A stretch of DNA of 64,000 nucleotides, from positions 124,001 to 188,000 of the forward strand of contig NZ_JPOC01000008.1 in assembly GCF_000738775.1 (NCBI RefSeq). Reading direction: 5' to 3'. Made by a program: the position numbers and the translations under genes. This document shows positions 62,636-64,000 of this stretch, piece after piece. This DNA comes from Prescottella defluvii (lineage in GTDB: Bacteria; Actinomycetota; Actinomycetes; Mycobacteriales; Mycobacteriaceae). The notes beneath the pieces are model-generated. The model did not search any database, was not told the DNA's origin, and saw nothing but the letters and a program-made list of their open reading frames with translations. How positions within the stretch are numbered: position 1 is the first letter of the stretch; each line of letters begins with the position of its first letter.

Positions 62636-63658
62636 GTGAGTGACGATCGACAGCTTCTCGAGTCCTGGTTCGGCGAGTTCCTGTTGCACCGCAGCACCGC
62701 GAAGCCGTCGCCGCACACACTCAAGGCGTACCGGCAGGACTTCGCCGCCATCGCCGGGCATCTCGCCGAGCAGTGCGGGGTCGACGCGGGGGCGCTTCCG
62801 GTGGGGGTGATCAGCAAGCAGTCGATGCAGCAGGCGTTCGCGTCGTTCGCGTCCTCGCACGAGGTGGCATCGATCCGTCGGTGCTGGTCCACCTGGAACA
62901 CCCTGTGCGACTACCTGTTCTCAATCGACGCAATAGTCGCGAACCCGATGTCCGCAGTGCTGCGCCCCAAGGCACCGAAGCGCCTGCCGAAGGCGTTGCC
63001 GGCCGATGCGGTCACCCGGCTGATCGCAACCTTGCAGGAGGACGACACCGACGGGGTCCGGCCGTGGGGTGAGCGAGATTTCGCGATCATTCTGATGGCG
63101 CTGTTGACCGGGATGCGGTCGTCGGAGCTGATCGCGGTCGACATCGGCGACGTCCGCGGCGCCGATCGGTCGAACGGCGGCGCGCGGGTGATCCTGGTGC
63201 GCGGGAAGGGCAGCAAGGAGCGGGTCGCGACCGCGGAGCCGGCGTTGGTGGCCGCGCTGACCGGCTATCTGGCGTCCCGTGTCGAACGATTCCCGGGAAC
63301 GGCGAAGCAGCGGGTCGCCGCCGACGCCACGCCGTGGCAGCACTTCCGCAGCACCGATCCGTTGTTCGTGGGGGCCGACGGGACCCGAATCACCCGCGGG
63401 ACGCTGCAGTACCGGGTGCTGCGGGCATACCGCCGGGCCGGCATCAACGGTGAGCGCGCGAAGGGGGCGCTGACCCATCAGTTCCGGCACACGTTCGCGA
63501 CGAACATGGCCGACGAGAACGTCAGCATCTTCACGCTCATGCGCATGCTCGGTCACGAGTCGATGAACACCACGCAGGTGTACACGGAGGGCGCCGGCAC
63601 CGGTGTGCGGGAGGCCGCCGCCCGAAATCCGCTATACCGGATGCTGGACGGTCGCTGA
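62636..63658 (+). CDS. Tyrosine recombinase/integrase (XerC/D-like)
   Basis: A protein of 340 aa from a GTG with GGAG 8 bases upstream. The N-terminal SAM-like core-binding domain covers about residues 5-105 and the catalytic domain about 115-330. The active-site set is complete: Arg161 (LLTGMRSSEL), Lys191 (VRGKGSKER), His281 and Arg284 (HQFRHTFAT), His307 (LGHES) and Tyr316 (TTQVY). Length and motifs resemble chromosomal XerC/XerD-type proteins more than phage integrases. No phage or plasmid genes or tRNA attachment site are next to it. Two strong inverted repeats flank the gene and are candidate sites. Confidence 0.92.
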   Translation: MSDDRQLLESWFGEFLLHRSTAKPSPHTLKAYRQDFAAIAGHLAEQCGVDAGALPVGVISKQSMQQAFASFASSHEVASIRRCWSTWNTLCDYLFSIDAIVANPMSAVLRPKAPKRLPKALPADAVTRLIATLQEDDTDGVRPWGERDFAIILMALLTGMRSSELIAVDIGDVRGADRSNGGARVILVRGKGSKERVATAEPALVAALTGYLASRVERFPGTAKQRVAADATPWQHFRSTDPLFVGADGTRITRGTLQYRVLRAYRRAGINGERAKGALTHQFRHTFATNMADENVSIFTLMRMLGHESMNTTQVYTEGAGTGVREAAARNPLYRMLDGR

Positions 63659-63674
63659 CGAACCGACCGGGGTT

Positions 63675-63695
63675 TTCCGGACATTTCATCCGGAA
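63675..63695. repeat. Inverted repeat with recombination-core geometry after the recombinase gene
   Basis: TTCCGGA and TCCGGAA are perfect 7-bp arms around a 7-base spacer (CATTTCA), 16 bases after the recombinase stop. Arms flanking a 6-8 base spacer is the layout of tyrosine recombinase core sites; it could equally be a weak terminator. Confidence 0.4.
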
Positions 63696-63809
63696 TTCAC
63701 CCACCGGACCGCCGTCCGGGACGTACGGTGGTCGACGGCGGTGGCGACGCGGACCGCACTCCCGTTCCACCTCCCCGGCGCGTCTTTCGAACAGAAGGTG
63801 AATTCGTCG

Positions 63810-64000
63810 ATGTACGCCGACGTCGCCCCGGACGCCACGACCCGCCACCTGCGACTGGTGGCCCCGCTGCCCGAGTCGCTCCCCGATTCCCCCGAGTTCG
63901 TCGCCGAGCGCGATTCGGGCCGGCACGCGTCGACGTGGCCGGACTTCGTCAGTGTCCCGATCGTGCCGCCGACCGAACTCGGTGCGCTGTGGTGTGTGGA
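63810..64000 (+). CDS. Unidentified protein, cut by the right edge
   Basis: About 63 residues are visible, starting MYADVAPDATTRHLRLVAPLPE. There is no signal peptide, a Pro-rich stretch, and no motif I recognise in this fragment. GAAGGTG before the ATG supports the start. The frame is open to the window edge. Confidence 0.6.
   Translation, partial: MYADVAPDATTRHLRLVAPLPESLPDSPEFVAERDSGRHASTWPDFVSVPIVPPTELGALWCV

Overview
The window is high-GC actinobacterial chromosome, most likely Rhodococcus or another member of the Nocardiaceae. The evidence is dense coding, frequent GTG starts, RbpA, a stand-alone apolipoprotein N-acyltransferase, an Ada-AlkA fusion, Acg-type nitroreductase with universal stress proteins, and many small Ala-rich secreted proteins. 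No identity search was possible. All calls come from reading motifs, start sites and gene order.

Layout. (1) 1-6,620: a secreted protein cut by the left edge, then fxsA, an amidohydrolase and lnt on the plus strand, followed by an old-yellow-enzyme/2,4-dienoyl-CoA reductase-type flavoprotein and a strong terminator. (2) 6,680-34,067: a biosynthetic locus with an MbtH-like chaperone and one giant seven-module nonribosomal peptide synthetase (8,953 aa). (3) 34,195-39,143: a small secreted protein, then a convergent, translationally coupled operon papB-papA-papC-N-oxygenase. It should make 4-aminophenylpyruvate from chorismate and oxidise the aryl amine. (4) 39,603-41,326: a secreted lipase and rbpA, convergent across a perfect 16-bp hairpin. 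(5) 41,499-49,547: small metal-binding proteins, a phosphotransferase/kinase fusion, and a stress cluster (Acg nitroreductase, two tandem-domain universal stress proteins, GH65 phosphorylase/hydrolase), ending in a truncated MFS exporter. (6) 50,418-60,953: a DUF4303-like protein, Ada-AlkA DNA repair protein, short-chain dehydrogenase, an ABC-2 exporter with its own two-component system, a UvrA-like ABC ATPase divergent from a WYL regulator, and a small secreted protein. (7) 61,221-64,000: a SigB/F/G-type sigma factor, a small zinc protein, a tyrosine recombinase, and a gene cut by the right edge.

How it may work together. The synthetase reads as starter C - half C - A1-T1 / C-A2(Ser)-T2 / C-A3-T3-E / C-A4-T4 / C-A5(Thr)-T5-E / C-A6-T6 / C-A7-T7-TE. 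The expected product is an N-capped heptapeptide X1-Ser-D-X3-X4-D-Thr-X6-X7, possibly cyclised through Ser or Thr. A1 and A3 share one specificity code (DALFVGAVVK), close to a published tyrosine code. The neighbouring pap operon plus AurF-type N-oxygenase supplies a para-amino or para-nitro analogue of tyrosine. My main hypothesis is therefore an undescribed lipo- or aryl-capped peptide containing 4-amino- or 4-nitrophenylalanine. The whole block sits between lnt and rbpA, genes that are near neighbours in the mycobacterial order I remember, so it looks like an insertion into a conserved backbone. No acyl-activating ligase, exporter or aminotransferase dedicated to the pathway is visible here.
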